Part shown: in pieces, positions 11,701-22,000 of the stretch
Position numbering within the stretch: the stretch's first letter is position 1
How the letters are laid out: every line of letters starts with the position of its first letter
Assembly: GCA_948470475.1 (NCBI GenBank)
Contig: OX419337.1
Location: 5,545,574 to 5,609,573 of the forward strand
Source of the DNA: Galaxea fascicularis
Taxonomy: Eukaryota; Cnidaria; Anthozoa; Scleractinia; Euphylliidae
Direction of reading: 5' to 3'
Length of the DNA stretch: 64,000 nt
Notes under the pieces: model-generated
Databases searched by the model: none
What the model saw: the letters and a program-made list of their open reading frames with translations, nothing else
Told to the model about the DNA's origin: nothing
Program-made: the position numbers and the translations under genes

Positions 11701-13942
11701 AGTCGGGGAGTGGCTTGCATGGTAGGTGGGCGAGTGGATAGATAGACGGACGGTTAGCACGCGAGCAGACGTCTACTATTTCCGAGTGCAGAAAAGGAAA
11801 CAAGGAGACGTCCGCACGCAGGTTTCTGACGGTTTGATGGTTGAGTAGACAGTGGACGGATGAATGAATGACGAATGGATTTGAAATGTGCATAACCAAA
11901 CATGCAAAGAAACATTTCTTACTATGTATTCCACCCAAGCTAAGTGTTCTAATACTTCGGTATGATTAACCACTCCGCCATGTTTTCCTTGACGTGCCAG
12001 TTCGTCTGCCATCCTCAGCCATTCAAGACCCTGTCCATACCGTCCCGCCTGGTACGCAATTACCCCCAGGTCAAAACAGTCTTCTGCTAATAGCTTTGGT
12101 GCTGAACCACACCCTGTAATGTGATGATCACAATTGATAAAAAAAATTGCTATGTCAACATCTCACGCTTTTAATTTTCGTAACCTAACTTAAGGCGAGG
12201 AGGGAAGCAACAGGCCGTACTTCATAATTCGACAGGAGTCAAAATTTGGTGTCAAGCTGGCCGCGAAATTTATTTGCCACCATATGATGAAGAAATATCA
12301 ATTTAAAACGTCCATCCGTGAGACAGTTAAATTGTAAAATGGAAGGACATTTAGATCAGTTCGGTGCAGTATACTCGTTCTGTTAAGCGGAAAAATAGCT
12401 GTGGGTACCCATAATCAACTTTTTCAAAGGTTTAGCAGGTCCAACCACAATAACTGTTGTTTGAAAACAAAAATATCCATGCCAACAATTTGCGAAAGAA
12501 TAACTAAAAATGAACACCCCACTTAATAAAATTTCGCGGAAAATTTATCCTCAGATTTAATTTTCATTCATTTTCTATCACAGAGTAATCACTTCTGGTA
12601 TCTAAGGATGGCTTATGCCTAGTAGTAATGAGGTGCACCTGTATTCACAGGGCGGGTGTGTAGGAATGAGTCAGATAGTTACACATGTGCGTACCGCGTG
12701 TACCTTGTCCATTTTTGTCACGAATTACCTTACCTTGAATATTGTTGTTTACCATATCAACAGTTGAAATATTGTAGGTATCTTGCAGGCGAAACAGAGC
12801 TGCCATAGCGCCTACAAGGTCATCATTATAATTTGGAAATTGCCACTTGTTGGACTTCAATAACTCTTGTAAATCTGTGGGAAAGGGCATTATAGTATTG
12901 ATCTTCACGGAACTTAAACTGGTCGCATTATTTCTTTAGGTAACCGTAAAACAGCTGACACCCTTCAACCATTCTTTAGGCCGTCGCGTGTTAGCATCGA
13001 GAGTAACGACAGTCATTTAAAAAAAAGTGAAAGCATTTTCCGAGTAACATGCCAATTATCCAGACAGACAAACGTTAACTCTATCAGCCCATAATTGACA
13101 GATTATCACCGTGCCGTTAAATGGCCAGATTTTCATAAAAGCGTTGCGACTGGCATGGGTTCACACTGACCAGTAATTTAAGGCCATGTTACACGAAGCA
13201 ATTTTTCTTGCAACTTGCAATGCAACAAACGTTGCGTTGCAAGTTGCAAGAAAAAATTCACGTCTAACACCCCATTTTGCAACTACAATTGTTGCCTTGT
13301 GAGTTGCAAGAAAAGTAGAACCACCCCCTACTTTTCGCAACGTTGCGAGACAAGTTGCAAACGTGTGACATACCCTCTGCAACTTGAAAGGTTTTTTATT
13401 CGTCATCGTCGCGATGCAAGTTGCAAGAAAAATTGCCTCGTGTAGCATGGCCTTAGTCACGGTTTTTTCATGGTTCGTCGCCGTGCGTTGAATTTACTCG
13501 GCGCAAGCATACATATTTCTACCTCAGTCTTGAAGGTTTACCCTTTCAATATAAACACCTTGTTATCTCTAGCCCAATAATTAAAAACGTTCTTACCGTG
13601 AGAATAGTTCTTGCTTAAGAAATCGCCCAGCTCCGACCAACCGTTAGCAAATCGTTTTATAATAGCGTAAGTTGTTGTCGGATTTTCAAGCACTTTCATT
13701 CCATCGGTTTTCACGAAATCCGTTGCTTCCCTGACGCTCTCGGCAAATTGTTTTATCTTGTCTAGTCGGTTCTTCTCCAACTCGACGAATTTCTCTAACT
13801 TCTCAGTCAATGCCATCTCTAAGTCCACAATTCTCTCAAGTTGGGCTATGGACGCAAAACTGTCCGCGGTAGCATAGAATCTTCGTCGCAAACTCGCTAC
13901 CATGGCCAGAAATGTGAGAATTCTACAGAGCTGCGTGGCCAT
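4658..13942 (-). CDS. P4HA: prolyl 4-hydroxylase subunit alpha, divergent paralogue (13 exons, 529 aa)
   Basis: Catalytic alpha subunit of collagen prolyl 4-hydroxylase, an Fe(II)/2-oxoglutarate dioxygenase of the ER lumen that makes 4-hydroxyproline with PDI as beta subunit. Coding exons in transcript order: 13942-13597, 12874-12734, 12113-11923, 11265-11214, 10667-10501, 10120-9950, 8850-8780, 8257-8158, 7445-7395, 6923-6861, 6325-6257, 5349-5253, 4728-4658. All junctions keep frame. The start ATG (MATQLCRIL) precedes a short hydrophobic, weak signal peptide. The N-terminal P4Ha_N coiled region and a TPR-like peptide-binding region (ALFRLQDTY) follow. The catalytic domain keeps His426-x-Asp428, His495 and Lys505, and cysteine pairs C293/C308 and C498/C523. 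Odd points: EYHLDF where the other copy has EPHFDF, and LNDVSRGG where it has MSDVEAGG. Length is normal for the family. Family call is very sure; full activity is inferred. Confidence 0.93.
5388..5555 (+). mobile_element. decayed C-terminal tail of a non-LTR retrotransposon
   Basis: A 53-codon open frame (394 to 552 of this kilobase, then TAA) reads GDRALVTAAPKLWDDLP followed by a basic FKQKLKT segment. This is the typical end of CR1/L2-like reverse-transcriptase polyproteins (G-D-R-A...A-P-x-L-W-N-x-L-P...F-K-x-x-L-K-T). A stop lies just upstream, so this is a dead 5'-truncated copy. It sits in the intron between exons 11 and 12 of the leftward P4HA gene, in the opposite orientation. Confidence 0.65.
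5727..5804. repeat. ATT/AATT microsatellite
   Basis: An ATT trinucleotide run passes into an AATT tetranucleotide run. It is intronic in the leftward P4HA gene. Confidence 0.9.
6533..6765 (-). mobile_element. MITE, old copy of the family at 28234-28519
   Basis: The reverse complement of the 28.2-kb element can be followed across this interval, including the shared block CGGCGCCAAGCGCGGGAAAA and the subterminal CCAATCAC motifs. The left end (GAG..AGTTTTCAATTGAG after TA) is preserved; the right end is diverged. It lies in the intron between exons 10 and 11 of the leftward P4HA gene. Confidence 0.6.
7673..7806. mobile_element. MITE with inverted ends (GAGGCTG...CAGCCTC)
   Basis: The left end GAGGCTGGGCCTGACCTTG and the following TTTTGACACAAACCT are mirrored by AGGTTTGTATCAAAATAAG and CAGCCTC on the right. 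A related copy lies at 45063-45210. It is intronic in the leftward P4HA gene. Confidence 0.55.
7847..8083. mobile_element. element with GAGGCCTTCCAA inverted ends
   Basis: GAGGCCTTCCAAGGG at the left is mirrored by CCCATTGGAAGGCCTC at the right, about 237 bp apart. It directly follows the preceding MITE, between exons 8 and 9 of the leftward P4HA gene. Confidence 0.45.
9635..9931. mobile_element. MITE with long (about 75 bp) inverted ends
   Basis: The left arm (AAAGTGCATATGACACAAAC, then a block containing GAAAGAGCTTTCAAAATGAT) reappears inverted at 9852-9931. The arms are nearly identical over about 75 bases with an unrelated centre. It is intronic, between exons 6 and 7 of the leftward P4HA gene. 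Confidence 0.7.
11640..11775. repeat. purine-rich low-complexity tract with a poly-G run
   Basis: GGGAGAGG sequence leads into a G run near 11659-11673, followed by GGTAGGTGG and GGATAGATAGACGGACGG motifs. The long proline-rich frames on the other strand come from this composition. Confidence 0.7.
13180..13454. mobile_element. palindromic MITE (TTGCAACTTGCAA family), TA target duplication
   Basis: Ends AAGGCCATGTTACACGAAGC and its mirror (GCCTCGTGTAGCATGGCCTT) frame repeated TTGCAAGTTGCAAGAAAAA blocks in both orientations. TA lies directly outside AGGCCATG on both sides, consistent with a Tc1/mariner-like TA target duplication. It is in intron 1 of the leftward P4HA gene. Confidence 0.75.
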
Positions 13943-16012
13943 TTTGTTGTACTTCTTCGAAATACATGTGATTTGATCGCCGTTGGTTAGATAAAAAGGA
14001 CGCTCGCATACTTGAATTATTTATGACCAACAATTCTATACTTGAAAGCCGACAAGCAAAAAATGTTGTCGCCAGTAGCAACATGTACATCTGGGAAATG
14101 ACCCCTCAATTAATGTTTCGGTCTCTGCATGCCTGGACTTGAACACAAATTAATCTATATTACTAGTGGATTCATATTAAATAATGGCTAAATTACAATG
14201 GCTTTTTTCCTTAAGGAAAAATAGAAACCCTTCATTTTGACGGTGTCGACAGCAGGTGTTAGCTGGTCTTCTTATTATATCGTCTTTTATTGTTTGCAGT
14301 AGATTATACAGTTGTTGGAAATGTTGGACACCTACCAGCTGAAACATCGAGTTGGAAATTTCCTAATCTATTTCAAATCTTTATATCAACACATAATTTC
14401 TTCGCTAAAGAAAAAAAATGTTGCCTTTGATCTTTTTTAGAAAGGGTTGAGATTTACGTTTGTATCTAGGTTTATGAATGATGCAGCGGCGGATCCAAAC
14501 CAGGAAATAAGGGGGTGGGGGTGGGGGCGCTCTCAAAAATGCTTAGGTTTTTTGCGTTTTTTTTTTTTTTTTTGGAGCTTCGGCTTGGGTCCAAAATTAA
14601 GGTGAGGGCCTTCCCCACGGACCCCTCCCCTAGATCCGCCACTGTGGTGGCTAAGTTTAGGCTTACATGTAACCTTGCCAGTCTTGTTCCTTCAGCGTTT
14701 GAGAATACATCCTTGGCACACTGTTTAATATTTTACGTATATCCACCATAATATACACTGCGTTTTGCACTGAGATGGTATAAAGAACAGTAGTGGGATG
14801 CTTTGTGTAGAGGTAATGCACAAGCTATGTTTTTGCCCAGTACGCAGATCACAGGGGGTTAGCGCGTATTGTCTTCTTGAGTCATCCCCTTTCTTCGTTT
14901 AATTTCGTCTCCCTGCTTAATGATGAGTTTGATTGGCTCTTTGATCTAGTTCTTTTATCAGGCACTTATCAATTTATTTTGAAAAGTGGGTTATAAATTT
15001 TTAAGACTTGGCTGAGTTACAGCAGCCGAAACAGACGAGTCCTGGCGGGCTAACTGCTAGATCGATGCTTCTTTTTCAGCGTTTTCCTGTTTTACCTCAG
15101 GTATTGCACGCACCTTAGCTCTAGACAACACCATGACCTCTGTAAAAACAATCAAGGATGCATCCGTTTTTGGTTTGGAGTAATAATGATCTCCTCTTAA
15201 CCGTGAAAAATTACCTAGACTTCTTGTCCAGTTTACCTCAAAAATCCGAAAAGAAATCCTGAGGGCAGTTTTAGTTTTAATGACATTTTAATTAATTAAG
15301 GGTCAAAGAGATCTTACATTTAGAGAAGGGTCTAGTACCAATGATTTCATGGGCGTAATTCGTTCTCGGGAGCAGAATTTATACCCTGCAAAATGCTTCA
15401 CAACATTAAACCGGTTAAATATTTGGGAGCAAGCTCCCGGGGTAAGTTGTGTTTACAAGTTGTGCAAATTGACCCTGGAGCATGCTCCTGGAGCAAAACC
15501 CCTCGTGTGTATAGGCCTTTATACTTTACTGCTTCCTTTCGGGCTTCCTTCAGGCCCGTGCACTTATACTTTCCAAAACAAAGCATTCAAAGTATCTTAA
15601 TCACCAAAATGCTGCGTGAAGTTTGTCATGATTCCATCGTTTTGTTCAGATAGAACATAATAAATAATTGATTGTTCGAATGAATGAAGGATTCATTCCC
15701 CCTGATGGTGGGGTACCCAAAAGGTTTTGAGAAATTACATTTGCTCCTAACTTCATGACTGCATTTCTGTAACCACTGTGGCTTAACTCAGGAAAGTAAT
15801 TTTAGCTTAAACATGTATTTGAAAGTATAATAAGTAAGACAATACTCCAGCTGGCGTGAATTTTGAACAAAGAATGCAAATTTAGCGTGTTTGTTTATGT
15901 AATGTTTGGATATGAATATTAAAATTCTCCTTAGTTTCGCTTCTTCTGTCGGTGTCTGGTTCAAATCATTTCGGACCACATTTTGTCAGTTGCTCGTAAA
16001 CGTGCAACCAAC
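13943..16012. promoter_or_regulatory. shared upstream region between the two head-to-head P4HA genes
   Basis: This 2.07-kb spacer separates the two divergent start codons. I see no TATA box at a convincing distance and no other gene. It contains the MITE at 14482-14645. A frame around 15393-15600 has GGAGCAAGCTCC and GGAGCATGCTCC palindromes but no protein signature. Shared or bidirectional promoter activity is inferred from layout only. Confidence 0.4.
14482..14645. mobile_element. MITE with GCGGCGGATCC / GGATCCGCC ends
   Basis: TGCAGCGGCGGATCCAAAC at the left is mirrored by CTAGATCCGCCACTG at the right. The interior is G-rich, then T-rich. It resembles a repeat type I recall as abundant in cnidarian genomes. 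Confidence 0.6.
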
Positions 16013-19000
16013 ATGGCAGCCTTCGTATGTTACTCACTGTCCTTGGTTATCCTTACTCTCAGTCTTATTTTTTACAGAACTCGAGCAGAACTTTTCACAG
16101 CGTTAGTCGATCTAGAAAACCTGGTTTACAGAGAGCGAGAGCTTAGATTCGAGTTGGAGAAATACGTCAATTCGGAAATTGAGCGTTTAGCTAAACTTCA
16201 GAAGTTTCTCGCCAAAGTTAACTCCGCGCAAGAAATTGTGGGCGATGATGTTTCTCGTTATCTTGGACATCCTGTGAACTCGTATCTCGAAATCAGGAGG
16301 TTTCATAAAGAATGGCCAGAGGTTGAAAGATTAATTCAATTCGATAATTCTGAGGGTAGGTACCGGATCTCGCTTTGTGATTGATTTGTATTTAACTTAT
16401 TCGAACAGAGACTCAGTGTTTTATTAAGCTCTGTTGATGTTATTGGTCGTTTAGTGATCATAAAGCTTTTGTTTCAAGTTAAAATCCTCAATTTACTTTC
16501 AAGTTTTCGTTAATTTGCTAGCAGCTGCTTAAACAGGTCACTTAACGGTTTGCTATCATATTCTGGCGAAATGTTTTTATGATCGAATTCTGTTAATCGA
16601 ATACTTGGCATAAACTTTCCGATCGCGATTCGATGTGTTGTTACTATTTTTGCGAGAACGTTTTGGCTCACGATCGTTCGAAAGTATCCTATTTCCTTAA
16701 ATTACGGCTTTATTTATCCTATTTATTATTTAGCTGACGTGTCGTAATTACGTGAGGTGGTCTTATTTTGTGTCAATTAGTCACTTATTATTTTGTTATC
16801 TCCAGTCATTATCAACCTCAGAGGCCACATGATAGCTTATATTTAACAATTATTTACCAAAGTGGAGGTGAATAGTGGTGGATATTTCGTGGCCAGGTGC
16901 ACTGTAAATATCCACCGCTTTCACCGACACTTAGGTGAGTAATAATTGTTTTATTATACCACACAAGCTGAATAGCTAGCGTTTATTCAAATAATTTCCT
17001 CTTCAGAAACTGAAACGCGAGGCTGTTTTGTTTCTCTTTGGCTGCTCAGAGGTGAATAGTACTTTGGTTATTAGTTTACCAATCAGAACGTGCAAAAAGC
17101 ACTATTTACTTGTGTGATATATACTCTGAATATTAATTTTTCTTGCATTTCCTAGCTCTGATTGATGCTATAGCAAAGCATAAGGAATCATTTCCTGGCA
17201 AGGAAGATTATGATGGTGCAATTACTGCATTGCTGCGACTTCAAGACACTTACCAGCTGCAGCCTTCATCGTTCACGCAGGGGAGGCTTCCTGGTTCTGT
17301 ACCTTCACCTGAAATGGATGTCAGTGAGGTCTATGATGTTGGGCGACATGCGTATCTCAACAGTGATATGTTTTACACCAAGACCTGGATGGAAGAAACC
17401 TTAACTTTGTACAAAAAACAGGATGACCATAAAGATGTCAATCTGTTTGATATTTATGACCATCTAGCATTTTCAGAATACAAGGTAAGGTAAATTATAA
17501 CATTTACAATCCAATTATATTTAAACCAGCTGTCTTGAAGCAAGTCTCACAACTTGCTGTAGGCTGACTGTGTAGCATGTATGGAGGAGTGTTACAGCAG
17601 ATCTGATCTGTAGATCTCAGGTTACTGAGGCCAAAGATTTGCCCTGGAATCTTAAGGGCAGTTAAGATAGCAATGGCCTTGTTGTCAGTATGCAATCTTA
17701 GTAATCTTACAACAATCTTTCAAGACAAATTTTGAACTTTAATTAAATGTAAGCCTTAACCACTAATCTTGTCATGTATGACACACAAAACTAAAGCAAT
17801 GCAGCAATTCTAGGTGTAGGCACTGTTAAGTGATGGAACTTGCATACGATATGTACATGGTACACTCAGCATGGGCTATAGATCTGAAGTCGCAGGCAAC
17901 AGTTGTAGCGAAATTTATTTTGTACTTTTATCATTTTAAATTTGTCTTTAGAATCCTAATTTTCATTTACATGGACCTCAAGGTTTGCAAATATTTTCTT
18001 TATATGGCATTGGAGCACTGATGGAAAGAGGGGGGTAAAATGAGCGCACCGTCGGCTTCCTGGGAGAATACTAGATCTAGAGAGTAAAGGAATTACCGAC
18101 ATTAAATAAGGTGTACCTTTACCTTTACCATTGGTTTGCAGGGGACATGTTGCAGCTCTCATAAGCTCTCACTTGATTGGCTTGCAACCCTTCAGGTGAA
18201 CAAAAGAACAAACAATGAACCCTAGCCCTTAGAAAACAAAAGAGGTTTAACACTATATCCCTGCTTATGAAATTTAGAGTTTACAGGAGCTGCTAGACTA
18301 CTGACTGACAGTAGTGTCCCCTGTTAACCTTAACTGACATGCCCATTGAAGCTTCTGGCTTTGTCACCATTCTCCATAGCAATCAACACAGCCCTGGACA
18401 GTTCATTATATAGATTTACAGTAGAACTGTGATCTCATGGCTGTTAACATTCAGATTTCTGTGATCATCTCCCTTTTAGCGTGGCAACTTCAGAAAGGCA
18501 TTGAATTACTCCCTCAAGATGGTAGAACTTGGTAAGTCCCTAAATTTAGTTTCAAAATCACAGCTGTTAGTCATTACGGTAGTTGTTTGCATTTTTATTA
18601 CCTGTATTATTGTTGAGATTGTAAACTTTGATTGGACTGCCTCAACCATTTGTTTTGTACAGTGGCACACATTACATGGGTAGAGTGTCAATTCCTCTTA
18701 TGTAATATGTTGGGCTGGGGTAGGGTAGGGTGGGTGTGGTACATGACTGTATGTTGGAGTGGGGTGTGTTGAGATAGGGTAGGGTAGGTAAGATACACAA
18801 CTGTATGTTGGAGTGGTGTGTGTTGATGTAGGGTAGAGGAAAAGCATTGGTGTGTGTTGATGTAGGGTAGGGTGGGTGAAATACATGACTGTATGTTGGA
18901 GTGGTGTGTGTTGAGGTAGGGTAGGGTGGGTGAGGTACAACTGTACATGACTGTATGTTGGAGTGGGGTGTGTTAGGGAAGGCACTAGGGTGAGTGAGGT

Positions 19001-22000
19001 ACATGGAGTGGGATGTGTTGAGGTAGGGTAGGGGGGGGGGGGGTGAGATACATGGCTGTATTTTGGAGTGGGGTGTGTTAGGGTATGGTAGGGTAGCAGC
19101 AGCATTGCAGCTTTTCCTTTACCACCATCTACCTTTAAAGTGCACCTACAGTAACCTCCAGAATATTTTAATCTTTGCACCTGTTGGAAAAGCATTGCGC
19201 TCTTTTTTTGTTCTTTTTTCCCAAAATGTTGGCTTTTTATAGGCTTCCAAACTTACGAAAAAATAAGGCCTTGCGCACGGTGTTGGTAACCACGCACGTA
19301 ACATTTTGGGTGACATTGCAAAACTCTTAATTTTGGCACTTACAAAAATCTTAAGAGGAAAATAATGTACAGTGTATGTGCATCCCATAAACGATGTTTT
19401 TTCTTAATTAGCTTGACAGTAATTGAAGATCCAGTATCAAAGAAAAATCAACTCAAAATTTTCCCTCTTTCTAGTGAAGAACGCGCTCAACTCTTTTGCC
19501 TTTATTTTCCTTCTGAAAGAAAGATCGCCAAATTTTATAGTTAAATTACGATGCACATAGGTTGTGTTTATGTTTGTGATTCAGTTGTTTCTCATTCATC
19601 AAAGAGTTAAGGATAAATTATTTCAAATAAAATGTCACTCTTATTCGCTTCGTTTGTTTTTCACAAGAGCAGATCACTCAACGAGAGCCACAAATTATAA
19701 ATCGAGTGTCCTCAGTTCACTGCAGTCTGAACAATGATCTATCGATCGACCTGAACGCAGAACTATTTTGCGTTAAGCTTTAGACTTGCACCAAGTTGAC
19801 CTCTTTATATCAGTTATACAGGGTAAAACTTTGTCTGTTAACCGAAAGCAAGTGGTCAACGAGTTTTATTGAGGTCACGAAGCAATCAAGCGGGCGATAG
19901 TCCAGACAAAACAAAACAGCACAATCCAAACAATTTGAATCTGTTAATTATTTTTTAACAATCCAACCACGATTAATTAAGTTCGACTTGATTACACTTC
20001 TTCTCCATATACTAAATTTAAAATTATCCCAAAAAGCATGGGATAAACCTAATCGACATTTAGTGCACGAGACACCAGGTAAGCGTTATATTTTAAGCAC
20101 TCAAAACCTGTCCCTGTGAGAACTCCCACTTAAGCCTAGAATTTCTTTTTCTTTTTACTTTGTTAGTCAAGCTTATAGTCAACTCTCCAAGTTGGATTGA
20201 ATTTAACCTTTTAGTTAACTTGTGTTGCTTTTAAAGAATTTATTGAGACATGATTTCTAATTAAAAACTTATTATTTCTGTCTCCTTTCTTCATGTAAAA
20301 CCAAAAACAGCAACTGTTACGCGGGTATTAATCCTTCTTTCGCGGGAAAAAGGCACGAAAAAACCATAAATATGGTTTGTTGTAACCCAGGTTGTAATAA
20401 GGTCCGTTGTAACCCAGGTTGTAATGAGGTCTGTTGTAACCCGGGTTGTTATAAGGTCCGTTGTAACCCGGGTTGCAATGAGGTCTTTTGTAACCCGGGT
20501 TATAATGAGGTCCATTGTAACCCAGGTTGTAATGAGGTCTGTCGTAACCCAGGTTGTAACGAGGTCTGTTGTAACCCAGGTTGTAACGAGGTCCGTTGTA
20601 ACCCAGGTTGTAATGAGGTCCGTTGTAACCCGGGTTGTAATGAGGTCTGTTGTAAGCCGGGTTGTAATGAGGTCCGTTGTAACCCAGGTTGTAATGAGGT
20701 CCGTTGTAACCCGGGTTGTAATGAGGTCCGTTGTAACCCGGGTTGTAATGAGGTCTGTTGTAAGCCGGGTTGTAATGAGGTCCATTGTAACCCTGGTTGT
20801 AATGAGGCCCGTTGTAACCCGGGTTGTAATGAGGTCCATTGTAATGCTGGGTTGTAATGAGGTCTGTTGTTACCCAGGTTGTAATAAGGTCCGTTGTAAC
20901 CCGTGTTTTAATGAGGTCCATTGTAATGCTGGGTTGTAATGAAGTCTGTTGTTACCCAGGTTGTAATAAAGTCCGTTGTAACCCGTGTTGTAATGAGGTC
21001 CATTGTAATCCAGGTTGTAATGAGGTCTGTTGTAACCCGGGTTGTAATGAGGTCCATTATAACCCAGGTTGTAATGAGGCCCGTTGTAAACCGGGTTGTA
21101 ATGAGGTCCATTGTAATGATGGTTTGTAATGAGGTCTGTTGTTACCCAGGTTGTAATGAGGTTCATTGTAACCCTGGTTGTAATGAGGCCCGTTGTAACC
21201 CGGGTTGTAATGAGGTCCATTGTAATGCTGGTTTGTAATGAGGTCTGTTGTTACCCAGGTTGTAATAACCCGGGTTGTAATGAGGTCCATTGTAACCCGG
21301 GTTGTAATGAGGTCTGTTGCAACCTGGGTTGTAATGAGGTCTGTTGTAACCCAGGTTGTAATGTGGTCCGTTGTAAGCTGGGTTGTAATGAGGTCCGTTG
21401 TATTGCTGGTTTGTAATGAGGTCTGTTGTAACCCAGGTTGTAATGAGGTCTGTTGTAACCCGGGTTGTTATAAGGTCCGTTGTAACCCGGGTTATAATGA
21501 GGTCTTTTGTAACCCGGGTTGTAATGAGGTCTGTTGTAACCCGGGTTGTAACGAGGTCTGTTGTAACCCAGGGTGTAATGAGGTCCGTTGTAACCCGGGT
21601 TGTAATGAGGTCTGTTTTACCGGTAACCCTGGTTGTAATGAGGTTCATCGTAACCCTGGTTGTAATGAGGCCCGTTGTAACCCGGGTTGTAATGAGGTCC
21701 ATTGTAATGCTGGTTTGTAATGAGGTCTGTTGTTACCCAGGTTGTAATAAGGTCCGTTGTAACCCAGGGTTGTAATGAGGTCCATTGTAACCCGGGTTGT
21801 AATGAGGTCTGTTGCAACCTGGGTTGTAATGAGGTCTGTTGTAACCCAGGTTGTAATGAGGTCCGTTGTAAGCTGGGTTGTAATGAGGTCCGTTGTATTG
21901 CTGGTTTGTAATGAGGTCTGTTGTAACCCAGATTGTAATGAGGTCTGTTATAACCCGGGTTGTTATAAGGTCCGTTGTAACCCGGGTTATAATGAGGTCT

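Noticed and set aside
11560..11938. Proline- and serine-rich minus-strand frames
   Set aside because: Produced by the purine-rich and poly-G tract; only the part upstream of 11923 is real P4HA exon, in another frame.
13161..13460. Frames with repeated LATCxAT / CKK motifs
   Set aside because: Translation of the TTGCAAG-rich palindromic MITE.
18672..19195. Thr/Pro/His-rich minus-strand frames
   Set aside because: Antisense of the G-rich minisatellite; no start context or family signature.
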